From NCBI RefSeq assembly GCF_007859765.1, contig NZ_SIHJ01000002.1, positions 248,001-312,000 of the forward strand: a stretch of DNA of 64,000 nt, in the 5' to 3' direction. Position 1 is the first letter of the stretch. Each line of letters opens with the position of its first letter. Shown piece after piece: positions 52,162 to 62,419 of the stretch. The notes under the pieces are model-generated. The model was given only the letters and a program-made list of their open reading frames with translations. It was not told the origin of the DNA and ran no database searches. Source of the stretch: Posidoniimonas corsicana. GTDB taxonomy: Bacteria > Planctomycetota > Planctomycetia > Pirellulales > Lacipirellulaceae. The translations under genes and the position numbers were made by a program.

Positions 52162-52566
52162 CTACGGCAACGGCAGCGGGTCCGGCTGACCCGCTGGGAT
52201 CGCCTCGGCCGCTGGCGGCGCCGAGAATAGCTGCGGCCCAGCCGTGGCGGGCGCCGGCGGCTGAGCCGCCGTGGGCCCGCCCTGATAAACCACGCCCGCC
52301 GCGGGCGCCGGGTGCGCGTGGTAGTGGGAAGGCGCCTGCTGGGGGTGCAGCGCCGGTGACCGCCGCGGCCGCACCCGCACGATCCCCTTGCTCGCATTCC
52401 AAGCGTGGTGGTACGGCTTCAGCGCCAGCTCGGCATGGTAGCCCGGGCCCCAGCCGCAGCCGATCTGTTGCGGCAGGCTGGACGGCATGTTGAAGAAGCC
52501 CGACGCCGCCTGGCCGGTCGCAGCCGCCAACGCAACCAGCACGGCCGTTGTGATCCGCAGCGTCAT
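52162..52566 (-). CDS. secreted Pro/His/Ala-rich hypothetical protein
   Basis: A 134-residue protein. Signal peptide (ITTAVLVALAAATGQAASG) followed by FFNMPSSLPQQIGCGWGPGY, a segment that looks conserved, and a Pro/Ala/His-rich tail. No recognised domain. Convergent with the gene at 51.6-51.9 kb. Confidence 0.55.
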   Translation of the reverse strand: MTLRITTAVLVALAAATGQAASGFFNMPSSLPQQIGCGWGPGYHAELALKPYHHAWNASKGIVRVRPRRSPALHPQQAPSHYHAHPAPAAGVVYQGGPTAAQPPAPATAGPQLFSAPPAAEAIPAGQPDPLPLP

Positions 52567-52749
52567 CAGGGTCGCCCCGCTTCCGCGTCATGCCAAGACG
52601 GACGGCGCCGCGGCCGTCGCACAGCGGGAGGATCGTCGCGAGGCCCACTGCGGCGTTAGCCGGCCGAGGCCGCCGGCGAGGAATTGCCCGTGCGCGGCCG
52701 CGGACAGACGGGCTGGCGAAACCCTACGGGAAACGACGCTCCGCCGCGG

Positions 52750-53919
52750 TTAGCGATCCCGCCAGTGCCGGTCCGCAAAGTCCATAAACCGGCCCCAGTC
52801 GTACTCGGTCAGGTCGTGCCCGCCGGAGCGGAGGTGGTAGCCAACGCGGCCGGCGTGCCGAGGGCGTTCCGGCGGGGGCATCGGCCCGGCGCCGACCCCC
52901 TCGGCGCCCAGCAGCCGGTAGACCGGCCCCGCGTGCACGGCCGCCAGGAACTCGCCCTCCGGGTCGGCCCAGTCGTCCTCCGAGGCGCTGGCGACGTACG
53001 CCAGCCGCGGCGCGACCAGCGCGATCAGCTCGTGCTGGTCGACCGGCAGCGCGTCCTCGTTGTCGTTGTACCGGTTGTAGTTCTCGCAGAACCAGTGCGG
53101 GAACGACTTGTTGATCCGCGCAACCCGCTCGCCGTGCTTCCGCCGCGCGAGCGCCGCCCCCGTGCAGCCGGAGTTGTTGCTGACCACCATCGCGAACCGC
53201 TGGTCCTCGGCGCCGCACCACAGGGCCGTCTTGCCGCCCCGCGAGTGCCCCACCACGCCGATGCGGTCGTGGTCGACGTCGTCGCGGGTCTGGAGGTAGT
53301 CCATCACCCGGCTGGCGCCCCACGCCCAGGCGGCGATCGAGCCCCACGCGTCGGCGGGCCGCGGCCGGTCGGGTTCGTCGAACAGGCCGTGCACGCCGTT
53401 CTGGAAACCGTCGTGATGGTCGGGGTCGACGTCGGCGTAGTGGAACGCAGCGGCGAAGTAGCCGCGTTCAACCAAGTGCTCGGCCGGCCAGAACGGGCTC
53501 TTCTCCTGCCGGGTCGGGTCGATGTTCTCGGGGTCGCGATTGCAGATCAGCAGGAACCCTGGCGCCGGCGCGTCACGGCGGTTGGGGACGAACAGCGTCA
53601 GCCGGATGACCGCCTCGCCCCCCGTGCCCGGCAGGCGGATCGCGACCCGGCTGAGCGTCGCCCCGTCGGCCATCGCGTGCGGATCCCGCTCGGTGACCTC
53701 CCACCGCATGCCCTCGGGCCGTTCGATTGGCGCGCGGCCGTACACGTGCGTGCGGAACAGCTCGAGCAGCTCCGGCCGGCGTTCATCCCGCCACTGCACG
53801 GCGGACGTGACCGGGCGGCCGTCGGTGGTCTGCAGCGGGTGGGGCAGGTCGAGCGGTTCGGCCCCGGTGGCGTTGGCGGCGGCCATCAGCAGCATCAGCG
53901 ATCGGATTCGGGGCTTCAT
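52750..53919 (-). CDS. secreted glucuronoyl esterase-like protein (CE15-type)
   Basis: A 389-residue protein. A short hydrophobic N-terminus (SLMLLMAAANATGA) suggests export. The nucleophile motif GVVGHSRGGKTALW with its Arg and Lys is the CE15 signature, followed by SNNSGCTGAALARRK and, near the C-terminus, GGHDLT with the His of the triad. CE15 enzymes cut ester links between glucuronic acid of xylan and lignin alcohols. The upstream gene in the same direction, 32 bp away, is a gluconolactonase-like protein, which suggests a sugar-acid catabolic pair. Confidence 0.75.
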   Translation of the reverse strand: MKPRIRSLMLLMAAANATGAEPLDLPHPLQTTDGRPVTSAVQWRDERRPELLELFRTHVYGRAPIERPEGMRWEVTERDPHAMADGATLSRVAIRLPGTGGEAVIRLTLFVPNRRDAPAPGFLLICNRDPENIDPTRQEKSPFWPAEHLVERGYFAAAFHYADVDPDHHDGFQNGVHGLFDEPDRPRPADAWGSIAAWAWGASRVMDYLQTRDDVDHDRIGVVGHSRGGKTALWCGAEDQRFAMVVSNNSGCTGAALARRKHGERVARINKSFPHWFCENYNRYNDNEDALPVDQHELIALVAPRLAYVASASEDDWADPEGEFLAAVHAGPVYRLLGAEGVGAGPMPPPERPRHAGRVGYHLRSGGHDLTEYDWGRFMDFADRHWRDR

Positions 53920-53951
53920 AGACGCCGGCCTCGGAGCATGGGGCTGCTGGT

Positions 53952-54863
53952 TCACTCCTGGTGGGCGGCGAAGCGGTGGCCGGCGACCTCCATCGGCACG
54001 GCGTACAGCCCGGTCCGGGCGGTGACGTACAGGGTCTTCAGGTCGGGGCCGCCGAACGTGCAGTTGGCCGGGTGCTCCGGCAGCTCGATCGTGCCGAGGT
54101 GCTCGCCTGCCGGGCTAAACACCTGCACGCCGCGCGAGGTGGTCAGGTAGACGTTGCCGCGGGTGTCGACCGCGCCGCCGTCCGAGCCCTCGTTCGGGCC
54201 GCCCTTGGTGCGGCAGAAGTCCCGCGGCGGGCCAATCTTGCCGGGCGCCTCGACTGCGTAGGCGAGCATGACCGGCGAGCCGCTCGGCAGCACGTACAGC
54301 GTCTTCTCGTCGGGCGAGAGCAGCACGCCGTTGGGCGCCTTGATGTCCTTGGCCACCGACCGGACCTCGCCGCCGCCGGCCGGCAGGTAGTAGACGCCCT
54401 GCTGCCCCTGCGGCAGCGGCCGCGGCGCGCCGAACATCGGGTCGGTAAAATACACGCCGCCCGAGCGATCGATCACCAGGTCGTTTGGCGCGTTGAACCG
54501 TTTGCCGTCGTAGTCGTCGGCCAGCACGGTCCGGGTCTTCTCCTTCGGGTCGTAGGCGACCAGCGCGCCCGACATCTCGCACGCCAGCAGCCGGCCATCG
54601 GCCGCCAGCATCAGCCCGTTGGTACTGCGGGACTCGGTCGTGAACGGCGACAGCTTGCCGTCCTCCAGCACGTGGATGGTGTTCTTGGGGATGTCGGTGA
54701 AGTACAACCGCCCGGCGCCGTCCCAGGCGGGCCCCTCCAAGAACCCGTGCCCGGAAGAGAGCTTGGCGATCTCGCCCGCCGGCCCGACGCCCGGGATTGG
54801 TTCGGCCAGCGCTGCGGCGCCGATGGAGAGGAACGCGAGCAAGCAGGTTGAGCAACGGTTCAT
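53952..54863 (-). CDS. secreted SMP-30/gluconolactonase family protein
   Basis: A 303-residue protein. Signal peptide (CLLAFLSIGAAALA). Six-bladed propeller repeats: EGPAWDGAGRLYFTDI, STNGLMLAADGRLLACE, RFNAPNDLVIDRSGGVYFTDP, APNGVLLSPDEKTLYVL and GSDGGAVDTRGNVYLTT. The metal-binding Glu in EGPAW and the Asn-Asp in APNDL match lactonases of this family. Likely hydrolyses a sugar lactone. Lies 32 bp before the CE15-like gene and is probably co-transcribed. Confidence 0.85.
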   Translation of the reverse strand: MNRCSTCLLAFLSIGAAALAEPIPGVGPAGEIAKLSSGHGFLEGPAWDGAGRLYFTDIPKNTIHVLEDGKLSPFTTESRSTNGLMLAADGRLLACEMSGALVAYDPKEKTRTVLADDYDGKRFNAPNDLVIDRSGGVYFTDPMFGAPRPLPQGQQGVYYLPAGGGEVRSVAKDIKAPNGVLLSPDEKTLYVLPSGSPVMLAYAVEAPGKIGPPRDFCRTKGGPNEGSDGGAVDTRGNVYLTTSRGVQVFSPAGEHLGTIELPEHPANCTFGGPDLKTLYVTARTGLYAVPMEVAGHRFAAHQE

Positions 54864-55191
54864 CGAGGGGCCGCCTTTATGAGTGGCTGATGTATCGAGA
54901 GTAGGTCGGCACGGATTGGACGAGGGCTCCCTAAGCCCGGCGTTTACGCCGGGTCGCAGGCCGGTTTAGTCCAACGAGGCCCGTTAACGGGCCTTCTCGC
55001 TCCAGGGCTTGAGCCCAAACGGGATTGCAGAGAAGCCCCGTGAACGGGCCTCAGACACAACACAAGCCCTCGCCTCCCCGGCATGAATGCCGGGGCTGCG
55101 AGCCCGCCTGCGTCGACGACGATTGCGGCTGACTATCACGGCGATGGCGACAGTCTACCCGCTCAGCAATCCAACAAGCAAACTGGCAAAG
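54864..55191. other. gene-free region with REP-like hairpins
   Basis: About 330 bp between two minus-strand genes, built largely of short GC-rich palindromes (54936-55095, see the repeat entry). No gene is visible. Confidence 0.5.
54936..55095. repeat. cluster of four short palindromes (REP-like)
   Basis: CCCGGCG-TTTA-CGCCGGG (54936-54953), the perfect palindrome AGGCCCGTTAACGGGCCT (54977-54994), an imperfect relative CCCGTGAACGGG (about 55037-55048), and CCCCGGCATGAATGCCGGGG (55076-55095). The four share a GC-rich stem and a short A/T-containing centre. Confidence 0.7.
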
Positions 55192-56544
55192 CTAATCCCG
55201 CAGGAACGGCCGCTTCACGAGCTGGATCAGCATCAGCAGCACGCCCAGCAGCAGCACGCAGGCCACCAGCACCGCCGGGACCAGCCAGCCGGCGCCGAAC
55301 AGCAGCTCGGCGCGGGGCCAGATGCCGCCCCACTGCACCGCCGTGAACGCCGCGGCCAGGCAGAGGAACGGCCCGTACGGGATGGCGTCGCCGCGGCGGA
55401 GCACCAGGCTCAGCAGCCCCAGCACCAGGCCCGCGAACGGCGCCAGGAAGAAGGTCACCAGGCAGGCCTGCCAGCCGAGCAGCACGCCGACCATCATCAT
55501 CAGCGTGACGTCGCCGAAGCCCATCGCCTCGCGGCCCATCGCGGCCGACCCGACCACCCGCACCGCCCACACCAGAGCGCAGCCCAGCACCAGCCCGATC
55601 AGCCCGGACAGCAGCCCCAGCCAGGCGGGGCCGCCGGCGAACCAGACCATCGCGATCAGCAGCGTGCCCATCAGCAGCACGTTGCGCAGCGGGAAGGAGA
55701 GCAGGTCGCGCCGCAGCCGCCCCCACCAGACCGCCAGCTTGGCCGGCAGGCGGTTGCTGCGGCCCAGCCGCCGCGGCGGCCAGGTGCGGTCGGCGACCGC
55801 AAGGCCCCAGATCCACCAGCACGCCAAACCGACCCCGATACCCCACGCGCTGCGGCGGGCGGCCAGCCACGCGGGCCAGCCGTTGGGGCTGAACGGCTGG
55901 ACCGGCGTTACGAAGTACGCCTGGCCGTTGATGTCCACCACCGGCTGCCCGCCCGGCGTGGTGAGCGGCGCGCCGATCAGCGGCGGCGCGGCCACGGGCT
56001 CGACGTGCGGCAGCGCCGCCAGCGGCGCCAGGGTAATCAGCGTCAGGCTGAGGAACGTGCCGGGCCAGGTGACCGCGTCGGGAATGGTCTTCTCGTCGAA
56101 GTCGATGAAGGTCGCAACCCACATGAACGCCGCCAGCATGGCGTGCGCGAAGAACTGCAGGTGCAGCACGCCGGAGAGCGCCCGCCAGTCCACCGGCGTG
56201 GCGACCGGCACCAGCGGCTCGATCAGCCGGTGCTGGTCGACCTCCCACCAGTAGAGGGCCGCCATGGCGGCGGCGAACAGCAGCTCCAGCGCCAAGGGCC
56301 GCAGCCAGAAGCCGCGTCCCAAGACCGCCGCGTCGCGCCGCAGCCGCAGCCAGCCGAGCACCGGCACGCGGTCCAGCCAGCCCCGCCGGGCGACGCCCTC
56401 GGGCGTCGGCTGCCAGGGGGAGATCCGGCGGCGGTCGTAGGCGAACTCGTACACCGCGGCGTTGAGCAGCGACCCGAGAACGGCGCCCGCGCAGGCGACC
56501 GCGGCCAAACGGAGCCAGAGCGGGACGTCCATGAGCTGCTGCAT
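55192..56544 (-). CDS. A24-family prepilin peptidase-like membrane protein without zinc cysteines
   Basis: A 450-residue protein, with about eight membrane helices. The first active-site Asp lies in FIDFDEKTIPDAVT, the second in the MGFGD motif (AMGFGDVTLMMM), both expected for type IV prepilin peptidases. GSLLNAAVYEF is the N-terminal family start. The usual CxxC...CxxC of the N-methylase loop is absent. A large non-conserved insert with a beta-type segment (PVVDINGQAYFVT) sits in the middle. The start ATG at 56544 was chosen; a second ATG is 4 codons downstream. Confidence 0.82.
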   Translation of the reverse strand: MQQLMDVPLWLRLAAVACAGAVLGSLLNAAVYEFAYDRRRISPWQPTPEGVARRGWLDRVPVLGWLRLRRDAAVLGRGFWLRPLALELLFAAAMAALYWWEVDQHRLIEPLVPVATPVDWRALSGVLHLQFFAHAMLAAFMWVATFIDFDEKTIPDAVTWPGTFLSLTLITLAPLAALPHVEPVAAPPLIGAPLTTPGGQPVVDINGQAYFVTPVQPFSPNGWPAWLAARRSAWGIGVGLACWWIWGLAVADRTWPPRRLGRSNRLPAKLAVWWGRLRRDLLSFPLRNVLLMGTLLIAMVWFAGGPAWLGLLSGLIGLVLGCALVWAVRVVGSAAMGREAMGFGDVTLMMMVGVLLGWQACLVTFFLAPFAGLVLGLLSLVLRRGDAIPYGPFLCLAAAFTAVQWGGIWPRAELLFGAGWLVPAVLVACVLLLGVLLMLIQLVKRPFLRD

Positions 56545-56587
56545 GCGGTCGGTTTGCCCGCTGGGGTTGGTGCGATTGGCGCCGGCG

Positions 56588-57121
56588 CTAGGGGCCGGCG
56601 GCGAGCCGTTCGGCCAGCTGCCGGGCGACCTCCTCCGGGGCGGCGGCGGCCACGTCAACGGTAAAGGTAGCACACGCCTGGTAGATCGGCGTGCGGGCGG
56701 CGAGCACTTGCTCGATTTCCTGCGTCACTCCGGCGCCGGTCAGGCTGGGGCGGCGGTCGCCGGTCGAGGCGTCGCCGGCCAGGCGGGCGGCCAGCACGTC
56801 GGCCGGCGCGGTGAGCCACGCGACCGGCCCAGCCGCGGCCAGCCGCTGGCGGGTCGCCTCGCGGAGCACGGCCCCGCCGCCCAGCGCCACGACCGTCCGC
56901 TCGGCGTCGCAGAGCCGCGCGACCACCTGCTCCTCCAGGTCGCGGAAGGCCGGCTCGCCCGACTCGGCGAAGATCTGGGCGATCGACCGGCCGGCCTCGC
57001 GTTCCAGCTCGTCGTCCGCGTCGACCCACGACCAGCCGAGCCGCTCGGCCACCAGCCGCGCGACGGTCGACTTGCCGGCGCCGCGGTAGCCGATCAGGAA
57101 GAGTCGCTGGGGGAGGGTCAT
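56588..57121 (-). CDS. aroK: shikimate kinase
   Basis: A 177-residue protein, standard length. P-loop GYRGAGKSTV, then DADDELE (binding of shikimate and magnesium), FRDLEEQVVARL, ALGGGAVL and TGDRRPSLTG. It phosphorylates shikimate in the aromatic pathway. It precedes the peptidase gene (43 bp apart) and follows aroDE (87 bp apart) in the same direction. Confidence 0.93.
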   Translation of the reverse strand: MTLPQRLFLIGYRGAGKSTVARLVAERLGWSWVDADDELEREAGRSIAQIFAESGEPAFRDLEEQVVARLCDAERTVVALGGGAVLREATRQRLAAAGPVAWLTAPADVLAARLAGDASTGDRRPSLTGAGVTQEIEQVLAARTPIYQACATFTVDVAAAAPEEVARQLAERLAAGP

Positions 57122-57208
57122 TCGGCGGGTCGGTCCCGCCCCTGGCGGGGTGGGCTAAGGGGGAACGCTAGTCGAGCCGCAGCCAGCAGCCAAATACTAA
57201 CAGCTCTA

Positions 57209-58696
57209 TCAGTACTTTACGGGCCCAATAACCCGCTTGAGCGTTTCGCGCATGACGCCCTCAGGGGCGCGCTGCCCGGTGAAAAGCTGGTACTGCAGCT
57301 CCGCCTGGCGGACGAACATCTCGACGCCGGTCACGACCCGCGCGCCGTGGTCGCGGGCGTCCTTGATCAGCAGGGTCGACTCCGGGTTGTAGACCGTGTC
57401 GAACACCAGCATCGACGGCTTCAGGCAGGACTTCTTGACCGGCGACTCGTCGACATTGGGGTGCATGCCGATCGGGGTGCCGTTGATCAGGATGTCGACG
57501 TCCGCCAGCCCGCGCGACTCCCACTCGACCGCCTTGGCGTCGAACTCCTCGGCCAGCCGGTCGGCGCGGCTGCGGGTGCGGCTGGCGATGATGGCCTTCA
57601 CGCCGCGCTTGTTGAGCCCGTACAGGATGGCCCGCGAGACGCCGCCGGCGCCCAGCACCAGGGCCCGCTTGCCCGCCAGCGGGCTGGGGTCGGCGCCCAC
57701 CTCGCCCAGCGCGTGCTCCATGGCGTCCATCGCGGCCTGGCAGTCGGTGTTGCCGCCGATCACCTCGCCGTCGCGGAACAGCACGGTGTTGACCGCGGCG
57801 ATGCCCTTGGCGGCCGGCGAGAACTTGGTCAGGCTGCCGGCGATCGCCTCTTTGTGGGGGATCGTGACCGACAGGCCCTTGATGCCCAGCTTGGGGACGT
57901 CCTGCACGAACTTCTGCAGGTCGTCCGCCGGCACGCGGAACGGCACGTACACGGCGTTGAGCCCCGCCTCGGCGAAGGCCGCGTTGTGGATGTGCGGGCT
58001 GAGGCTGTGCGCGATGGGGTCGGCGATCACGCCGAACACCTGGGTGTCGGCGTTGATGTCGTTGTGCCGGTAGATCTTGACCATCTGGTCGTAGCTGAGC
58101 TGCCCCGGCGCCAGCGCCCGCTCGTGGTGGAAGGTGGCGTAGGTGAACGGCGCGCCGTACTTGGCGCCCAGGATCCGCGAGGGCGCGCCGATGTCGCCCA
58201 TGCACATGCCGACCGTGGGGATCTCGCTGTCGCGGACCAGCTCCAGCATGCGGATGTTGTCGTCCGGCCGGTGGGCCATGGTGGCGATCTTGACGATGTC
58301 CGCGTCGAGCCCGGCCAGCTTGGCGTGCAGCGCGTCGAGGTCCGCCGGCGTGTGGCGGAAGTTGTGGTGGCTGATGATCCGCTTGGTCTTGCCGTAGCGG
58401 GGGATCGAGGCCGCGATGTCGTCCTCCAGGTCGACGTAGTCCACGCCCAGCGCGATCGCCTCGCGGAGCATGGTCAGCCGCTGCGACTCCTCGCCGGTGA
58501 ACTTGCCGCCGTCCTCCTCCCGCCGGCACGTGACGATCACCGGGCAGGGGCGGTCGGCCACCAGCCGGTTGAGGTTCACCCGGGTCGAGATGTAGTCCAG
58601 CCGCAGCTCCACGAGGCCGGCGCCCTGCTCCACCAGGTGCTTGTGCTCGGCCAGCATGTGCTTGTGTCGGCTCCGGCCGATCGAGACGCAGATCAT
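57209..58696 (-). CDS. aroDE: bifunctional 3-dehydroquinate dehydratase/shikimate dehydrogenase
   Basis: A 495-residue protein with two domains. The N-terminal type I dehydroquinase domain (1-225) has ELRLDYIS, CRREEDGG, SHHNFRHTP and KIATMA with the Schiff-base Lys. The C-terminal AroE domain (about 230-495) has DPIAHSLSPHIHN (shikimate-binding Ser pair), VTIPHKEA with catalytic Lys, NTD, GAGGVSRAILYGL (NADP-binding) and NGTPIGMHPN. It catalyses two consecutive steps of the shikimate pathway. Such fusions are known in plants, Chlamydiae and planctomycetes. Upstream of aroK in the same operon. Confidence 0.93.
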   Translation of the reverse strand: MICVSIGRSRHKHMLAEHKHLVEQGAGLVELRLDYISTRVNLNRLVADRPCPVIVTCRREEDGGKFTGEESQRLTMLREAIALGVDYVDLEDDIAASIPRYGKTKRIISHHNFRHTPADLDALHAKLAGLDADIVKIATMAHRPDDNIRMLELVRDSEIPTVGMCMGDIGAPSRILGAKYGAPFTYATFHHERALAPGQLSYDQMVKIYRHNDINADTQVFGVIADPIAHSLSPHIHNAAFAEAGLNAVYVPFRVPADDLQKFVQDVPKLGIKGLSVTIPHKEAIAGSLTKFSPAAKGIAAVNTVLFRDGEVIGGNTDCQAAMDAMEHALGEVGADPSPLAGKRALVLGAGGVSRAILYGLNKRGVKAIIASRTRSRADRLAEEFDAKAVEWESRGLADVDILINGTPIGMHPNVDESPVKKSCLKPSMLVFDTVYNPESTLLIKDARDHGARVVTGVEMFVRQAELQYQLFTGQRAPEGVMRETLKRVIGPVKY

Positions 58697-58822
58697 AGAT
58701 GAGGGTCGGGGTGAGGGGGCAGTAGCGTTGGACCGGACGAACGCCCTATTTTCGCTGCCCGCGGGCACAAAATCAAAGGGGGACGGCGGAAGGGGGATCG
58801 GGGCGCCAATTCCCCCCTTTCG

Positions 58823-60724
58823 TCAGATCCTTTTGAACCGCTTGTCGAGTTCTTCGCAGGTGAACACCAGGGCGGTGGGGCGGCCGTGGGGGCAGTGGTG
58901 GTGGTTCTCGGTCAGGCCCCGCTGGGCCAGGAGGGCCGAGATCTCGTGCGGGGTGAGGGGGTCGCCGTACTTGACCGCCGCCTTGCAGCTCATCATGTGC
59001 AGCAGCTCGTCGAGCGTGTCCCGGCGGTCGGGCGCCTTGCCGCCGCCCACCAGCTGCTCAACCAGGTCCCGCAGCACCTCGGCGGGCGGCAGCTTGGCCA
59101 GCATGGCCGGGTACGCGCTGACCAGCACGGTGTCGCCGCCGAACGGCTCGATGTCCACGCCCAGCTCGGCCAGCAGCGACTGGTTCTCCAGAGCGGCCGC
59201 CGCCTCGGCCGGCGACAGGTCGACCGGCTCGGGCACCAGCAGCTTCTGCCGCTCGACCGCGCCGGCCAGCACCTTGGTGCGGATCTGCTCGTACAGGATC
59301 CGCTCGTGCAGCGCGTGCTGGTCGATGACCTCCATGCCCTCGTCGGTCGCGACGATCAGGTACCGGTTGTGCAGCTGGATGGCGGTCGCGGCGTGCTGCG
59401 GGGCGGCCTCCGCGGTGGTCGACGCCGCGTCGTCGTGGTCCGCGGCGGCGCCCGCCGGCGCCGGCCGCCACGCCTGGCCGCGGGCCTCGGCCTCGGCGGC
59501 GGGGGTGAACCGGCGGAGCGTCAGCGGCTCGCCGGGCGACGGGGCGGGCGCGACGGGCGGCGGTCCGCTGTGCGGGTCGTCCAGCCGCCGCTGGGTTAGT
59601 CCCTGGCCGGGCAGCTGGGTTAGTCCCTGGCCGGGCAGCTGGCTGCGGGCCCAGTCGACCAGCTCGCTCGCGCAGGTGGCGGCGGCCTCGTCCTCGGTGG
59701 GTTCGCTCGACCGCTCGACCGGCTTGAGGTCCGTGCTGAGGAACTTGGTCCGCAGCGTGCTGAGCAGCTGGCTGTACAGCCGCCCGCCGTCCTGGAAGCG
59801 GACCTCCAGCTTCGTGGGGTGCACGTTGACGTCGACCTGGTCGGGCGGCAGGTCCAGGCGGAGGAAGCAGACCGGGTAGCGGCCGGTCAGCAGCAGCCCG
59901 CGGTAGGCCTCGCCCAGGGCGTGCTGCAGCGAGCGGTCGCGGATCGCGCGGCCGTTGAGCAGCAGGTACTGCAGGCGGTTGTTGGCGCGGCTCACGGTGG
60001 GGTTGGCCACATAGCCGCTCAGTCTGACGCCGTCCTGCTCGCTGGCGACCTCGATCAGCGTGTCGGCGATCTCCTGGCCGAACAGCACCGCGATGCGGCT
60101 CCGCCAGTCGTCGGTGGGCGGCAGGTCGTGGATGACCCGGCCGTTGTGGCTCAGCGAGAACCGGCGTCCCGGGTGGGCCAGCGCCACGCGGAGGAACGCC
60201 TCGGTGGCGTGGCCGATCTCGGTCTGCGGCGTGCGGAGGAACTTCTGACGCACCGGCGTGTTGAAGAACAGGTTGCGGACCTCCACGGTGGTGCCCACCG
60301 GGCAGCCGGCCGGCGCGACCGGCTCGGCCTGGCCGCCGCTCACCACGAGTTCCGCGCCGGCGGTGGCGTCGGCGGTGCGGCTGCGGAGCGTGAAGCGGCT
60401 CACCTCGGCGATCGAGGCGAGCGCCTCGCCACGGAAGCCCATCGTGCCGACGCGGAACAGGTCGTCGGCGGTCTGGATCTTGCTGGTGGCGTGGTTGGTG
60501 ACCGCCAGCGGCAGGTCGTCGGGGGCGATGCCGCAGCCGTCGTCCGCGACGCGGATCAGCTCCGCCCCGCCCTGCTCGATCGACACGTCGACCCGCTGGC
60601 CGCCGGCGTCCACCGCGTTCTCAACCAGCTCCTTCACGACGCTCGCCGGCCGCTCGATCACCTCGCCGGCGGCGATCTTGTTGATAACGGAACTAGGGAG
60701 GAGCTTGATCACTGTTGAGTCCAT
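58823..60724 (-). CDS. mutL: DNA mismatch repair protein MutL
   Basis: A 633-residue protein. The GHKL ATPase domain: IAAGEVIERPASVVKELVENAVDAG, ADDGCGI, GFRGEALASIAE. The linker carries a 24-bp tandem duplication. The C-terminal domain has DQHALHERILYE, CPHGRP and FKR, the motifs of MutL proteins with latent nicking endonuclease activity. Such a MutL is expected where MutH is absent, as here. Confidence 0.94.
   Translation of the reverse strand: MDSTVIKLLPSSVINKIAAGEVIERPASVVKELVENAVDAGGQRVDVSIEQGGAELIRVADDGCGIAPDDLPLAVTNHATSKIQTADDLFRVGTMGFRGEALASIAEVSRFTLRSRTADATAGAELVVSGGQAEPVAPAGCPVGTTVEVRNLFFNTPVRQKFLRTPQTEIGHATEAFLRVALAHPGRRFSLSHNGRVIHDLPPTDDWRSRIAVLFGQEIADTLIEVASEQDGVRLSGYVANPTVSRANNRLQYLLLNGRAIRDRSLQHALGEAYRGLLLTGRYPVCFLRLDLPPDQVDVNVHPTKLEVRFQDGGRLYSQLLSTLRTKFLSTDLKPVERSSEPTEDEAAATCASELVDWARSQLPGQGLTQLPGQGLTQRRLDDPHSGPPPVAPAPSPGEPLTLRRFTPAAEAEARGQAWRPAPAGAAADHDDAASTTAEAAPQHAATAIQLHNRYLIVATDEGMEVIDQHALHERILYEQIRTKVLAGAVERQKLLVPEPVDLSPAEAAAALENQSLLAELGVDIEPFGGDTVLVSAYPAMLAKLPPAEVLRDLVEQLVGGGKAPDRRDTLDELLHMMSCKAAVKYGDPLTPHEISALLAQRGLTENHHHCPHGRPTALVFTCEELDKRFKRI
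59591..59642. repeat. 24-bp tandem duplication in the mutL linker
   Basis: The 24-nt unit starting CTGGGTTAGTCCCTGGCC occurs at 59591-59614 and again, identically, at 59615-59638, plus four more bases. It encodes a repeated LPGQGLTQ in the linker and preserves the frame. Confidence 0.9.
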
Positions 60725-60878
60725 TCAAAAAACTGTCGGCCGCAGGTTGTCCGCTCGTCCGTTTCACCTCGTGGGAAGGAGCGGTGCGGGTGTTCTCGGT
60801 CCCACCCCTCGCGCGGTGGGCTGCACTGGCTTGCCGCAGAATAGCAACTACCAACCACGAGCCACCAACCACCAACGA

Positions 60879-62348
<1,470 letters not shown>

Positions 62349-62419
62349 CCCGCCAGGGGTGGGACCGAACCCTGATTATTGAAGAGTTCGCCAGCGAGCG
62401 GAAGCCGGAGCCGCGACCG

